From contig NC_133026.1 in assembly GCF_048771995.1 (NCBI RefSeq), positions 151,179,001-151,243,000 on the forward strand: a stretch of DNA of 64,000 bases. Direction: 5' to 3'. Below, piece by piece: positions 1 through 10,099 of the stretch (position 1 is the stretch's first letter; each line of letters opens with the position of its first letter). A program made the position numbers and the translations under genes. The DNA comes from Taeniopygia guttata. Lineage: Eukaryota; Chordata; Aves; Passeriformes; Estrildidae. Under the pieces are notes generated by a model. The model did not search any database. It had not been told where the DNA came from and saw only the letters and a list, made by a program, of their open reading frames with translations.

Positions 1-1830
1 GGGCTTTATTGGGATTTTATTGGGATTTATTGGGAATTTATTGGGATTTTATTGGGAATTTATTGGGAAAATATCAGGAATTTATAAGGAAAATATTGGG
101 ACTTCATCGGGGCTTTATTGGGATTTTATTGGGATTTTATTGGGAATTTATTGGGAAAATATCGGGAATTAATTGGGAAAATATCGGCAAAATATCGGGA
201 ATTTATTAGGAAAATATTGGGAATTTATCGGGGTTTATTGGGATTTTATTGGGAAAATATCGGGGATTTATTGGGAAAATATTGGGAATTTACCGGGGAT
301 TTATTGGGATTTTTTTGGGAAAATATTGGGAATTTTTCAGGGATTTATTGGGATTTTATCGGGAATTTATTGGGAAGATATCAGGAAAATATTGGGAATT
401 TATTGAGAAAATATAAGAATTTATTGAGAGAATATCGGGAATTTATCAGGATTTCATTGGGAATTTTTTTGGGAAAATATTGGGAAAATATTGGGAAAAT
501 ATCGGGAATTTATTGGGAAAATATTGGGAAAATATCGGGAATTTATTGGGAAAATATCAGGAATTTATTGGGAAAATATCGGGAATTTATTGGGAAAATA
601 TTGGGATTTTATCGGGGATTTATTGGGAATTTATTGGGATTTATTGTGATTTTATTGGGAATTTATCAGGGATTTATTGGGATTTTATTGGGAATTTATT
701 GGGAAAATATGGGGAAAATATTGGGAATTTTTTTTGGAAAATATTGGGAAAATATCGTGGATTTATTGGGAAAATATTGAAAAATATTGGGAATTTATCA
801 GGAAAATATTGGGAATTTATTAGGGAAATATTAGGAATTTATCGGGGATTTATTGGGAAAATATTGGGAATTTATCGGGGGTTTATTGGGATTTTATTGG
901 GAAAATATTGGGAATTTATCAGGGATTTATTGGGAAAATATTGGGAATTTATTGGGAAAATATCAGGGATTTATTGGGTAAATATTGGGAATTTATCGGG
1001 GCTTTATTGGGATTTTATTGGGAATTTATCGGGAAAATATTGGGAATTTATTGAGAATTTATTGGGAAAATATCAGGAAAATATCAGGAATTTATTGGGA
1101 AAATATTGGGAAAATATTGGGAACTTATTAGGAAAATATTGGGAATTTATCGGGGCTTTATTGGGATTTTATTGGGAATTTATTGGGAAATATTGGGAAT
1201 TTATTGGGAAAATATTAGGAAAATATAAGGAATTTATTAGGAAAATATTGGGAATTTATCAGGGATTTATTGGGAAAATATCGGGAATTTATTGAGAAAA
1301 TATCGGGAATTTATCAGGATTTCATTGGGAATTTATTGGGAAAATATCAGGAATTAATCAGGAATTTATTGGGAAAATATTGGGATTTTATCGGGAATTT
1401 ATTGGGAAAATATTGGGATTTTATCGGGAATTTATTGGGAAAATATTAGGAAAATATTGGGAATTTATCAGGGATTTATTGGGATTTTATTGGGAATTTA
1501 CTGGGAAAATACTGGGAATTTATTGGGAAAATATTGGAAAAATATTGGGAATTTATAAGGAAATTTTGAGAATTTATCAGGGATTTATTGGGATTTTATC
1601 GGGAATTTATTGGGAAAAAACCTGGAATTTTTTTGGAAAATAATAATAATTCTACTTTATCGGGAATTTTAGGGGAATTTTTTCAGAATTTATTGGGAAT
1701 TTATCAGGAATTTATTGGGATTTTATTGGGAATTTATGAAGAAAATATCGGGAATTTATTGGGAAATTATTGGGAATTTATTGGGAAAATATTGGGAATT
1801 TTGGAGGAATTTATCAGGAATTCTTTTTTT
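1..1830. repeat. Intronic minisatellite, 11-bp GGGAATTTATT family
   Basis: Degenerate 11-bp units alternate among GGGAATTTATT, GGGAAAATATT and GGGATTTTATT, with TC substitutions in the last bases. The + strand is nearly free of C. Because 11 is not a multiple of three and stop triplets are rare, all three + frames stay open for long stretches, but the translations are only GKYWEFIG-like repeats. The array lies upstream of the first visible TONSL exon, so it is probably TONSL intron sequence; the exon on its left is outside the window. Confidence 0.9.
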
Positions 1831-2664
1831 GCATTTATTGGGATTTTTTTTGTGTTTTTTGTGGTTTTTTTTGAAAAATTTTGGGGGTTTTTTGTTTAGG
1901 TTTTTAAATTTTTTTCCAGACTATTTTTTTTTTTTAGGATTTTTTTTTTTAAATTTTACGACTTTAAAGGATTTTTTTCCATTTTTTTTCCGATTTTTTT
2001 TCCCAATTTTTTGAAAATTTTCAGGGATTTTTTTTTTTTTCCCAGATTTTTCTCCCAAATTTCTTCTCTTTTTTTTCCAAATTTTTACCGTTTTTAATGA
2101 TTTTTTTTCCTTTTTTTTCTCCTTTTTTTTTCCATATTTTTTGGAAAATTTTTGTGTTTTCCAGTATTTTTTCCCCCAGAACTTCTTTTAAATTTTCTGT
2201 GATTTTTAACCATTTTAAATTATTTTTTTACTGTTCTCCGCTAATTTCTAAACCATTTTTAAAGAATTTTACACTTTTTTAAAATTAAAATTATTTTAAA
2301 ATATTTTTTCCTCTTTTTTCTCATTTCCTTAATTTTTTTACATATTTTTTAGAATATTTTACCTTTTTTTCATATTTTTCCATATTTTTTTCAACTATTT
2401 CAGTGACATTTTAATATTTTTTAACCTTTTTTATTTTTCTAACTTTTTCCCATTTTTTCCCAATTTTTTTCCCATTTTTCCCCCATTTTTCCCAATTTTT
2501 CCCCCATTTTTCCCCCATTTTTCTCATTTTTTTCCCCTTTTTTTCCCCATTTCTTCCCCCATCCCAATTTTTTGGGGGGAAAATTCCACCCCAATCCCAA
2601 ATCCCAAATTTTCCCCGAATCCCAAATTTCCCCCCCCTAAATCCCAAATTTTTCCCTTTTCCAG
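1831..2664. repeat. T-rich then CT-rich low-complexity intron end
   Basis: Long T runs broken by C and A (1831-2400) pass into CCCATTTTT and CCCCAATCCC motifs (2400-2660). The stretch ends in a pyrimidine tract and the CAG acceptor of the exon at 2665. No gene or conserved element is visible. Confidence 0.8.
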
Positions 2665-3481
2665 AGGCTCCCGAGGAATCCCAAATCCCAAATTCCGCCT
2701 CCAGCCCCACCCGGAAGCGCCAACGGATCCCGGAGGCCGAAAACGAGGAAAAAACCCCAAATTTGGGAAAATCCGGCGCGGAAAATCCCGAAATTCCGAC
2801 GGAAAATCCCGAAATTCCGACAGAAAATTCTGAAATTCTGCTGGAAAATTCCGAAATTCCGACAGAAAATCCCGAATTTCCGACAGAAAATCCCGAAATT
2901 CCGACAGAAAATCGCAAATTTCAGCCAGAAAATCCCAAAATTCTGCCAAAAAATCCCAAAATTCCGTCTGGAAATCCCAAAATTTTGGCGGGAAATCCCA
3001 AAATTCCGTCGGGAATTCCCAAAATTCCGTCGGGAATTCCCAAATTTGCTCCGGAAGTTTCCCGGCCGGCGCTGATCCCGCTGGAGGAATTCCTGGCGCA
3101 GGAGGATTGGCTGGAGGACGATTTGGGGCCGTCCCGGAAAAAACCCCGACGGAATTTTCGGGAATTTCGGGAATTCCGGGATCCCAAAATTCCCAAAAAT
3201 CCCAAAATTCCCAAATCCGGCAGCTCCCGAAATTTGGAGGATTTGGAGGATTCGGAGCCGCGGGAATTTCCTGATTTTGGTTCGGATTCGTCGGAAATTC
3301 CAGAATTTTCAGGGAATTCTGCAGAAATTCCGGAATTTTCTGGGAATTCGGCGGAAGATCCGGAATTTTCCGGGAATTTGGGGGAAATTCCGGATGGTTC
3401 CGGGAATTCTGCTCCGGTTCCGGCCCTGAGGATCCGGATCCGAATCCAGGACGAGATTTTCCTCATCCCGGTGCTGCCCAG
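2665..3481 (+). CDS. TONSL: TONSL internal exon: acidic disordered linker and start of ubiquitin-like domain
   Basis: The exon follows a TTTTCCAG acceptor and ends AG/GTGAGA. The frame is fixed from 2667 and stays open for 271 codons plus two bases. The acceptor could also be the AG at 2665-2666; the upstream exon would decide. The encoded order is: a basic patch (SPTRKRQR), a low-complexity block of about ten heptads like ENPEIPT, then NPKIPSG repeats, a conserved-looking FLAQEDWLEDDL segment, a basic KKPRR patch, a second block of GNSAEIPEFS-type repeats, and finally RIRIQDEIFLIPVLP. That last strand corresponds to the first strand of the TONSL ubiquitin-like domain (human IRVRVQVQDHLFLIPV, from memory). 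TONSL works with MMS22L at stalled forks and reads newly deposited histone H4. The TPR and ankyrin repeats lie outside the window. The repeat blocks look like recent codon expansions in a disordered linker. Confidence 0.9.
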
Positions 3482-4552
3482 GTGAGAATTCCCAAAAAAT
3501 TCCCAAAATTCCATAAAAACGCCCAAAATTCCCCCCAAAAATTCCATAAAATCCCCCCAAAAAAACCCCAAAATTCAGCCCAGAATTCCCAGAAAAAATC
3601 CCCAAAAATCCAAAAATTATTCTAAAAAAATCCAAAAAATCCCCAAAAGTTTTCATAAAAGATCCCAAAACATCCACCAAATATTCCCCAAAAATTTCCC
3701 AAAAATCCACAAAAAAAATCCTCAAAAATTCCCCCAAAATCCACCAAATATTCCCCAAAAATTCCCCAAAAATCGACATAATATTCCTCAAAAATTCCCC
3801 AAAAGTTCCCCAAAATATTCCCCAAAAATTCGTCAAAAATCCACAAAATATTCCCCAAAAATCCCCAAAATTCCCATAAAATTCACCAGAAAACCTCAAA
3901 TAAGTTGTCAGAAATTCCAGCAGAATTCATCCAAAAAATCCCCAAAAATCCAAAAATTATTCCTGAAAAATCAAAAAAATCCCCGAAAGTTTTCCTAAAA
4001 AATCCCAAAAAATCCACAAAATATTCCCCAAAAATTCACAAAAAATTCCCAAAAAATTCCCCCAAAATCCACAAAATATTGCTCAAAAATTCACAAAAAA
4101 TTCCGCAAAATATTCCCCAAAAATTCCCCCAAAATCCACAAAAATCAAAAAATATTCCCCAAAAATTCCCCAAAATATTCCCCAAAATTCCCCCAAAATC
4201 CACAAAAGATTCCTCAAAAATTTCCAAAAAATTCCCCAAAATATTCCCCAAAATTCCCATAAAATTCACCAAAAAGCCTCAAATAAGTTGTCAAAAATTC
4301 CAGCAAAATTCACCAGAAAAATCCCAGAAAATTCACTAAAAAATCCCCCCAAAAAAGCCGAAAATTCACAAAAAATGCCAGAAAATTCACCAAAAATCCC
4401 CCGTAAAATTCACAAAAAATCCCAAAAAAAATCCCAAAAATTCAGCAAAAAATTCCCAAAAATTTGCAAAAAATCCCCCAAACTTCTCTCATATTCCTGC
4501 AAATATAAATGTGATTAAATTGTATAAATTTGATATAAAATGTGATTTTCAG

Positions 4553-4655
4553 CTCCTCAGAGCGCATCTCGTCTCTGTGCGCGGCGGCGGCGGAGCGCTT
4601 CAGCCGCGGTGCCGGGAGCCGCCCGCAGCTGCGGCTGCTGGAGCCCGGCAGGGCC
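4553..4655 (+). repeat. Partial copy 1 of TONSL exon 8179-8329
   Basis: Preceded by TGTGATTTTCAG. It matches the first two thirds of the true exon but has an internal 18-bp deletion (CGCCGGGCCGGGGCTCTG missing), diverges after CTGGAGCC and ends in GGGCC with no GT donor. It cannot be a complete exon. Confidence 0.88.
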
Positions 4656-5418
4656 AAAACACTCCCAAAAAATCCCCCCTAAAAATCCCAAAAATACCAC
4701 CAAAAATTCACAAAAAATCCACAAAAATTCACCAAAAATGCCCGACAATTCACCAAAAATCCCCTGTAAAATTCACAAAGAAATCTGAAAAAAATCCCAA
4801 AAAAAAGAAAAAAATTGCAAAAAACATCCCCAAAAATTCCCCTAAAAATCCTCCAAAAAATCCCCAAAAATTCTCCAAAAAATCCCCAAAAATCCTCAGA
4901 AAAATCCAAAAAGATTCCCAAAAAAATCTCAGAAAATTCACCTAAAATCCCAAAATTTCCCCAAAAATCTCCAAAAAAATCCCCAAAATTCACAAAAAAA
5001 TCCCAGAAAATTCACCAAAAATCCCCCAAAATTCGGAACAAAATCCCCCATAAAATGCACCAAAAATCAGAAAAAAATCCAAAAAAAATCCCAAAAAAAT
5101 CCCAAAAAATCCCCTAAAAATCCCCCAAAAAATCCCAAAAATTCACAAAAAATCCCAGAAAATTCACCAAAAATTGCCCGTAAAATTCGCAAAAAAATCC
5201 GAAAAAAAATCACAAAAAAACCCCAAAAAAACCCCAAAAAAATCCCAAAAATTCGCATAAAATCCCAGAAAATTCACCAAAAATTCCTGGTAAAATTCAC
5301 AAAAAAATCCCAAAAAATCCCCAAAAAATTCAGAAAAAATCCCCCAAACTTCCCTCATATTCCCGGTAATATAAATTTGATTTAATGTGATAAATTTGAT
5401 GTATAATTTAATTTTCAG

Positions 5419-5521
5419 CTCCTCGGCGCGCATCTCGGGTCTGTGCGCGGCGGCGGCGGAGCGCTTCAGCCGCGGTGCCGGGAGCCGCCCGCAGCTGCGG
5501 CTGCTGGAGCCCGGCAGGGCC
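5419..5521 (+). repeat. Partial copy 2 of TONSL exon 8179-8329
   Basis: Same 103-bp fragment, same 18-bp deletion and same GGGCC end as the copy at 4553, preceded by ATTTTCAG. The shared deletion means the copies multiplied from one already truncated ancestor. Confidence 0.88.
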
Positions 5522-6239
5522 AAAACACTCCCAAAAAATCCCCCTAAAAATCCCAAAAATACCACCAAAAATTCACAAAAAATCCCCGAAAATTCACCAA
5601 AAATCCCCCGTAAATATCACTAAAAAATGTGAAAAAAATCCAAAAAAATCCCCTCAAAATTCACAAAAATTTGCAAAAAATCCCAAAAATTTGCAAAAAA
5701 ACCCCATAAAATTCACAGAAAATCCCAGAAAATTCACCAAAAATTCCCTGTAAAATTCACAAAAATTTGCAAAAAAATCCCCAAAAATCCTCAAAAAAAT
5801 CCCAAAAAATCCCGAAAAAAATCCGAGAAAATTCACCAAAAAAATCCCCAAAATTCAGCAAAAAATTCCCAAAAATTCACAAAAAAATGCCAGAAAATTC
5901 ACCAAAAATCCCTGGTAAAATTTACAAAAAATCCCGAAAAAATCGTGAAAAAATCCCCAAAATTCACAAAAAAATGCCAGAAAATTCACCAAAAATCCCA
6001 AAGAAAATCCCAAAAATCCGCAAAAAAATCCTAAAAAATCTCCAAAAATCCTAAAAAAAAATCCCCAAAAATTCGGAACAAAATCCCCCATAAAATGCAC
6101 CAAAAATCAGAAAAAAATCCGAAAAAAATCCCAAAAAATCCACAAAAAAATCAGAAAAAATCCCCCAAACTTCCCTCATATTCCTGGTAATATAAATGTG
6201 ATTTAATTATATAAATGTGATGTATAATTTGATTTTCAG

Positions 6240-6342
6240 CTCCTCGGCGCGCATCTCGGGTCTGTGCGCGGCGGCGGCGGAGCGCTTCAGCCGCGGTGCC
6301 GGGAGCCGCCCGCAGCTGCGGCTGCTGGAGCCCGGCAGGGCC
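6240..6342 (+). repeat. Partial copy 3 of TONSL exon 8179-8329
   Basis: The exon-derived part appears identical to the copy at 5419. It keeps the GATTTTCAG acceptor and lacks a donor. Confidence 0.88.
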
Positions 6343-7189
6343 AAAACACTCCCAAAAAATCCCCCTAAAAATCCCAAAAATCCCTCCAAAAATTCACAAA
6401 AAATCCCCGAAAATTCACCAAAAATCCCCTGGAAAATTCACAAAAAAATCTGAAAAAAATCCCAAAAAATAAGAAAAAAATTGCAAAAAACATCCCCAAA
6501 AAATCTCAAAAAATCCCAAAAAATCCCCAAAATTCACAAAAAAATCCCAGAAGATTTACCAAAAATCCTTTGTAAAATTCACAATATAATCCCAGAAAAT
6601 TCACCAAAATTCCCATGTAAAATTTGTGTGAAAATCAGAAAAAATCCCAGAAAATTCACCAAAAAATCCCAGGAAATTCACAAAAAATCCCCAAAAAATA
6701 CCAAAAAACCTCAAAAAAATCCCAAAAAATTCCCAAAAAAATCCCAAAAATTCAGCAAAAAAATCCCAAAAAATTCCCCAAAAATCTGCTGTAAAATTCA
6801 CAAAAAAATCAGAAAAAAATCCCAAAAAATCCGAAAAAAATTCCAAAAATTCACCAAAAAATCCCAGAAAATTCACAAAAAATCCCGGAAAATTCACAAA
6901 AAATCCCCCGTAAGATTCACAAAAAATCCCAAAAAATTCACAAAAAATCCCAAAAAATCCCCAAAAATTTCCAAAAAAATCATAAAAAAATCACAAAAAA
7001 TTCCGCATAAAATTCACAAAAATCCCAAAAAAATCCCAAAAAAATCCCAAAAAATCCCAAAAAAATCCCCAAAAAATCCGAAAAAATCCCCAAAAATCCC
7101 CCAAAAAATCAGAAAAAATTCCACAAACTTCCCTCATATTCCTGTAAAAATTGGATTTGATTAAATTTGATATAAAATCTGATTTTCAG

Positions 7190-7292
7190 CTCCTCAGAGC
7201 GCGTCTCGGGTCTGTGCGCGGCGGCGGCGGAGCGCTTCAGCCGCGGGGCCGGGAGCCGCCCGCAGCTGCGGCTGCTGGAGCCCGGCAGGGCC
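7190..7292 (+). repeat. Partial copy 4 of TONSL exon 8179-8329
   Basis: Same fragment with small substitutions (CAGAGCGCG near the start, as in the copy at 4553). It has the 18-bp deletion and no donor. Confidence 0.88.
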
Positions 7293-8178
7293 AAAACACT
7301 CCCAAAAAATCCCCCCTAAAATCCCAAAAATACCACCAAAAATTCACAAAAAATCCCCGAAAATTCACCAAAAATCCCCTGTAAAATTCACAAAAAAATC
7401 CCCGAAAATTCACCAAAAATTCCCTGTAAAATTCACAAAAATTTGCAAAAAAATCCCAAAAAATCCTCAAAAAAATCCCAAAAAATCCCCAAAAATTCCC
7501 AAAAAATCCCCTGTAAAATTCACAAAAAATCCCAAAAAAATCCCAAAAAATCTGAAAAAAATCCCAAAAAATCCCCAAAAAATCCCCAAAAATTTCCAAA
7601 AAATTCCCAAAAAATCCCAAAAAATCCCCCAAAAAATTCCACACAACGTTCACAAAAAATCCCCCAAAAATCCCCCCAAAATCATCCCCAAAAATTCCCA
7701 TAAAAATCTGAAAAAAAATTCCAAAAGAATCTGAAAAAAATCCCAAAAAATTCACAAAAAATCAGAAAAAAATCCAAAAAAATCCCCCAAAAACTCCCAA
7801 AAACTTGCAAAAAAATCCCAGAAAATTTGCAAAAAGTCGCAGAAAATTCACAAAAAATCCCCCCAAAAATTCACGAAAATTTGCAAAAAAATCCCAAAAA
7901 ATCCCAAAAAAAATTCCCAAAAATTCACAAAAAATCACAAAAAAATCCCAAAAAATCCCCAAAAATTCAGAAAAAATGCCCCGTAAAATGCACAAAAAAA
8001 TCAGAAAAAATCCCAAAAAATTCCCAAAAAATCCCCAAAAAATCAGAAAAAAAATCCCCAAAAATCCCCAAAAAAATCCCCAAAAATCCCCAAAAAATCC
8101 CCAAAAATTCCCTCATTATTCTGTAAAAATCGGATGTGATTAAATTGTATAAATTTAATTAAATATTTACATTTTCAG

Positions 8179-8329
8179 TTCCTCGGCGCGCATCTCGGCT
8201 CTGTGCGCGGCGGCGGCGGAGCGCTTTTGGCGCGGTGCCGGGAGCCGCCCGCAGCTGCGGCTGCGCCGGGCCGGGGCTCTGCTGGAGCCGCAGGACAGAG
8301 TCACCCACCTGCTCAGGGACGGCGACCAG
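8179..8329 (+). CDS. TONSL: TONSL exon: ubiquitin-like domain
   Basis: Acceptor ACATTTTCAG, donor CAG/GTGCGA. The first base completes the AG carried from the previous exon, and 50 full codons follow, ending in phase 0. The product contains LCAAAAERFWRG, PQLRLRRAGALLEPQD and VTHLLRDGDQ. This lines up with the middle and end of the TONSL ubiquitin-like domain (human SVAWLAEQAAQRYY and GALLAPQDLIPDVL, from memory). It is the only one of five related segments that keeps the ALLEPQD and VTHLL parts and a donor, so it is the functional copy. The other four lie in the intron just before it. Confidence 0.93.
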
Positions 8330-10020
8330 GTGCGACACAGGGATTTGGGGATTTCGGGAATAGTTTGGGAATTTTTCGGGATTTTTAAGGATTTTTTCGG
8401 GGATTTTTGGGGTTTTTAGAGGGATTTTTGGGGGGTTTTGGGGGTTTTACAGGGATTTTTGGGAATTTTAGAGGGATTTTTGGGGTATTTTGGGGGATTT
8501 TTCAGGGATTTATAGGAATTTTGGGGGATTTTTTGAGGATATTTGGGCTTTTTGGGGGATTTAGAGGAATTTGGGGGATTTTTTGGGTTTTTAGAGGGAT
8601 TTTTGGGGAATTTTGGGGAATATTTTAGGAATTTTGGGGGATTTTTTGGGTTTTTAGAGGGATTTTTGGGGGATTTTGGGGTATTTTGGAAGATTTTTGC
8701 AGCTTTTAGAGGGATTTTTGGGGGTTTTAGAGAGATTTTTGAGGATTTTCTGGGGGATTTTTGGGATTTTTTCGGGGATTTTTGGTGGTTTTTAGAGGGA
8801 TTTTTGGGGATTCTTTGGGTAATTTCAGGGATTTTTGGGGGTTTTAGAGGGATTTTTGGGGGATTTTTGGGATTTTTTTGGGAATTTTGGGGGATTTTTT
8901 TGGGATTTTTGGCATTTTTTGGGGGGATTTTGGGGAATTTTTGGTGATTTTTAGAGGGATTTTTAGGGGTTTTGGGGAATTTCAGGGGAATTTTTGAGGA
9001 TTTTTTGGGAATTTTGGGGCATGTTTGTGGGGGTTTTGGGGAATTTTTGGGGAATTTTTCAGGGATTTTGGGGGGTTTTTTTAAGAATTTTGGGGGATTT
9101 TTTTTTTTTACATTTCAGGGATTTTTGGGGAAATTTTGGGAACTTTTGGGATTTTTTGGGAAATTTGGGGGATTTTTTGGGGATTTTTTTGAAATTTTGG
9201 GGGATTTTGGGGAAATTTTGGGAACATTTTGAGAATTTTGCAGATGGTTCAGGAATTTTGGGGGATTTTTCCGAAATTTCAGGAATACTTTGGGAATTTT
9301 TGTGATTTTTTGGGAATTTTGGGGGATTTTTTTTGGGATTTTTAGAGGAATTTTTGGGGATTTTATGAGGATTTTTGGGGTTTTTTTAGAGGGATTTTTG
9401 GGGAATTCTTCGGGGATTTTTTGGCATTTTTTGGGAATTTCAGGGGTTTTTCAGGGATTTTTTTGGGATTTTTTTGGAATTTTGGGGGATTTTTCAGGGA
9501 AATTTTGGGGGATTGAGAGAGATTTGTGAGGATTTTTGGTTTATTTTTGGGAATTTTGGGGGATTTTTCAGGGAAATTTTGGGGGATTTTTACAGGGATA
9601 TTTGGGGATTTTTTGGCTTTTTTTGGGAATTTTGGGGGATTTTTTGGGAATTTTGGGGGCATTTTTGGGATTTCTGAGGAATTTTGGGGGCTTTAGAGGG
9701 ATGTTTGGTGGATTTTTTTTGAATTTTGGGGGTTTTTTGAGGATTTTTTTCTGGGAATTTCAGGAATTTTTGGGGATATTTTGGGAATTTTGGGGATGTT
9801 TCAGGAATTTTGGGGAATTTTTCGGGAATTTCAGGAATACTTTGGGAATTTTTGAAGAATTTTCAGGAATTTTGAGGGATTTTTGGGGAATTTTGGGAAT
9901 TTTTGGGATTTTTGGGGAAATTTGGGGGATTTTGGGGGGATTTTTGTCATTTTAGAGGGATTTCTGGGGAATTTTGGGGATTTTTGGGCTGATTTTTGGG
10001 GATTTTTTGGATTATTCCAG
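8330..10020. repeat. G/T-rich intronic minisatellite, GGGATTTTTGGGG family
   Basis: This TONSL intron of 1691 bp is built from GGGGATTTTTGGG, GGGAATTTTGGG and TTTAGAGGGATTTTTGGGG motifs. The + strand is nearly free of C. It is complementary in sequence type to the A/C-rich introns on both sides (3482-8178 and 10100-12544). The transcript could therefore pair across the exons at 8179-8329 and 10021-10099. No gene is seen. Confidence 0.9.
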
Positions 10021-10099
10021 GTGGAGGCCGAGATCCTGGGCTGGGATTTGCCGCCGCTCCCGGAGCGCTACCGGAGAATCTGCGCCAGCCTGGGCCTGG
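10021..10099 (+). CDS. TONSL: TONSL exon: WDLPPL linker before the LRR domain
   Basis: Acceptor GATTATTCCAG, donor CTGG/GTGAGC. It starts in phase 0 and encodes 26 codons plus one base: VEAEILGWDLPPLPERYRRI, then CASLGL. This is close to the human TONSL segment containing WDLPPLTDRYRRACQSLG (recalled), which joins the ubiquitin-like domain to the leucine-rich repeats. It is a single copy in the window. Confidence 0.94.

Larger units (their letters stand above)
3482..8178. repeat. A/C-rich intronic minisatellite carrying four partial exon copies
   Basis: This TONSL intron of 4697 bp consists of variants of CCCAAAAATTCACAAAAAAT with occasional CCGTAAAATTCAC. The + strand is poor in G and T. 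Four truncated copies of the start of the next exon (4553, 5419, 6240, 7190) are spaced about 820-950 bp apart. Each is preceded by a conserved AT-rich stretch and TTTTCAG acceptor like the one at 8178. No other gene is visible. Confidence 0.9.

Noticed and set aside
2411-2949. A - strand gene (FSVGISGFSVG-type frame)
   Set aside because: It is the antisense of the ENPEIPT coding repeats and the pyrimidine tract of the TONSL exon; there is no independent signal.
4553-7292. Alternative functional versions of the TONSL ubiquitin-like exon
   Set aside because: All lack a donor and the conserved ALLEPQD to VTHLL end present only at 8179-8329.
8330-10020. Glycine/phenylalanine-rich small proteins in the GGGGATTTTT repeats
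   Set aside because: Frames such as GIFGNFRGIFG occur in every G/T-rich array of the window and lack any non-repetitive domain.
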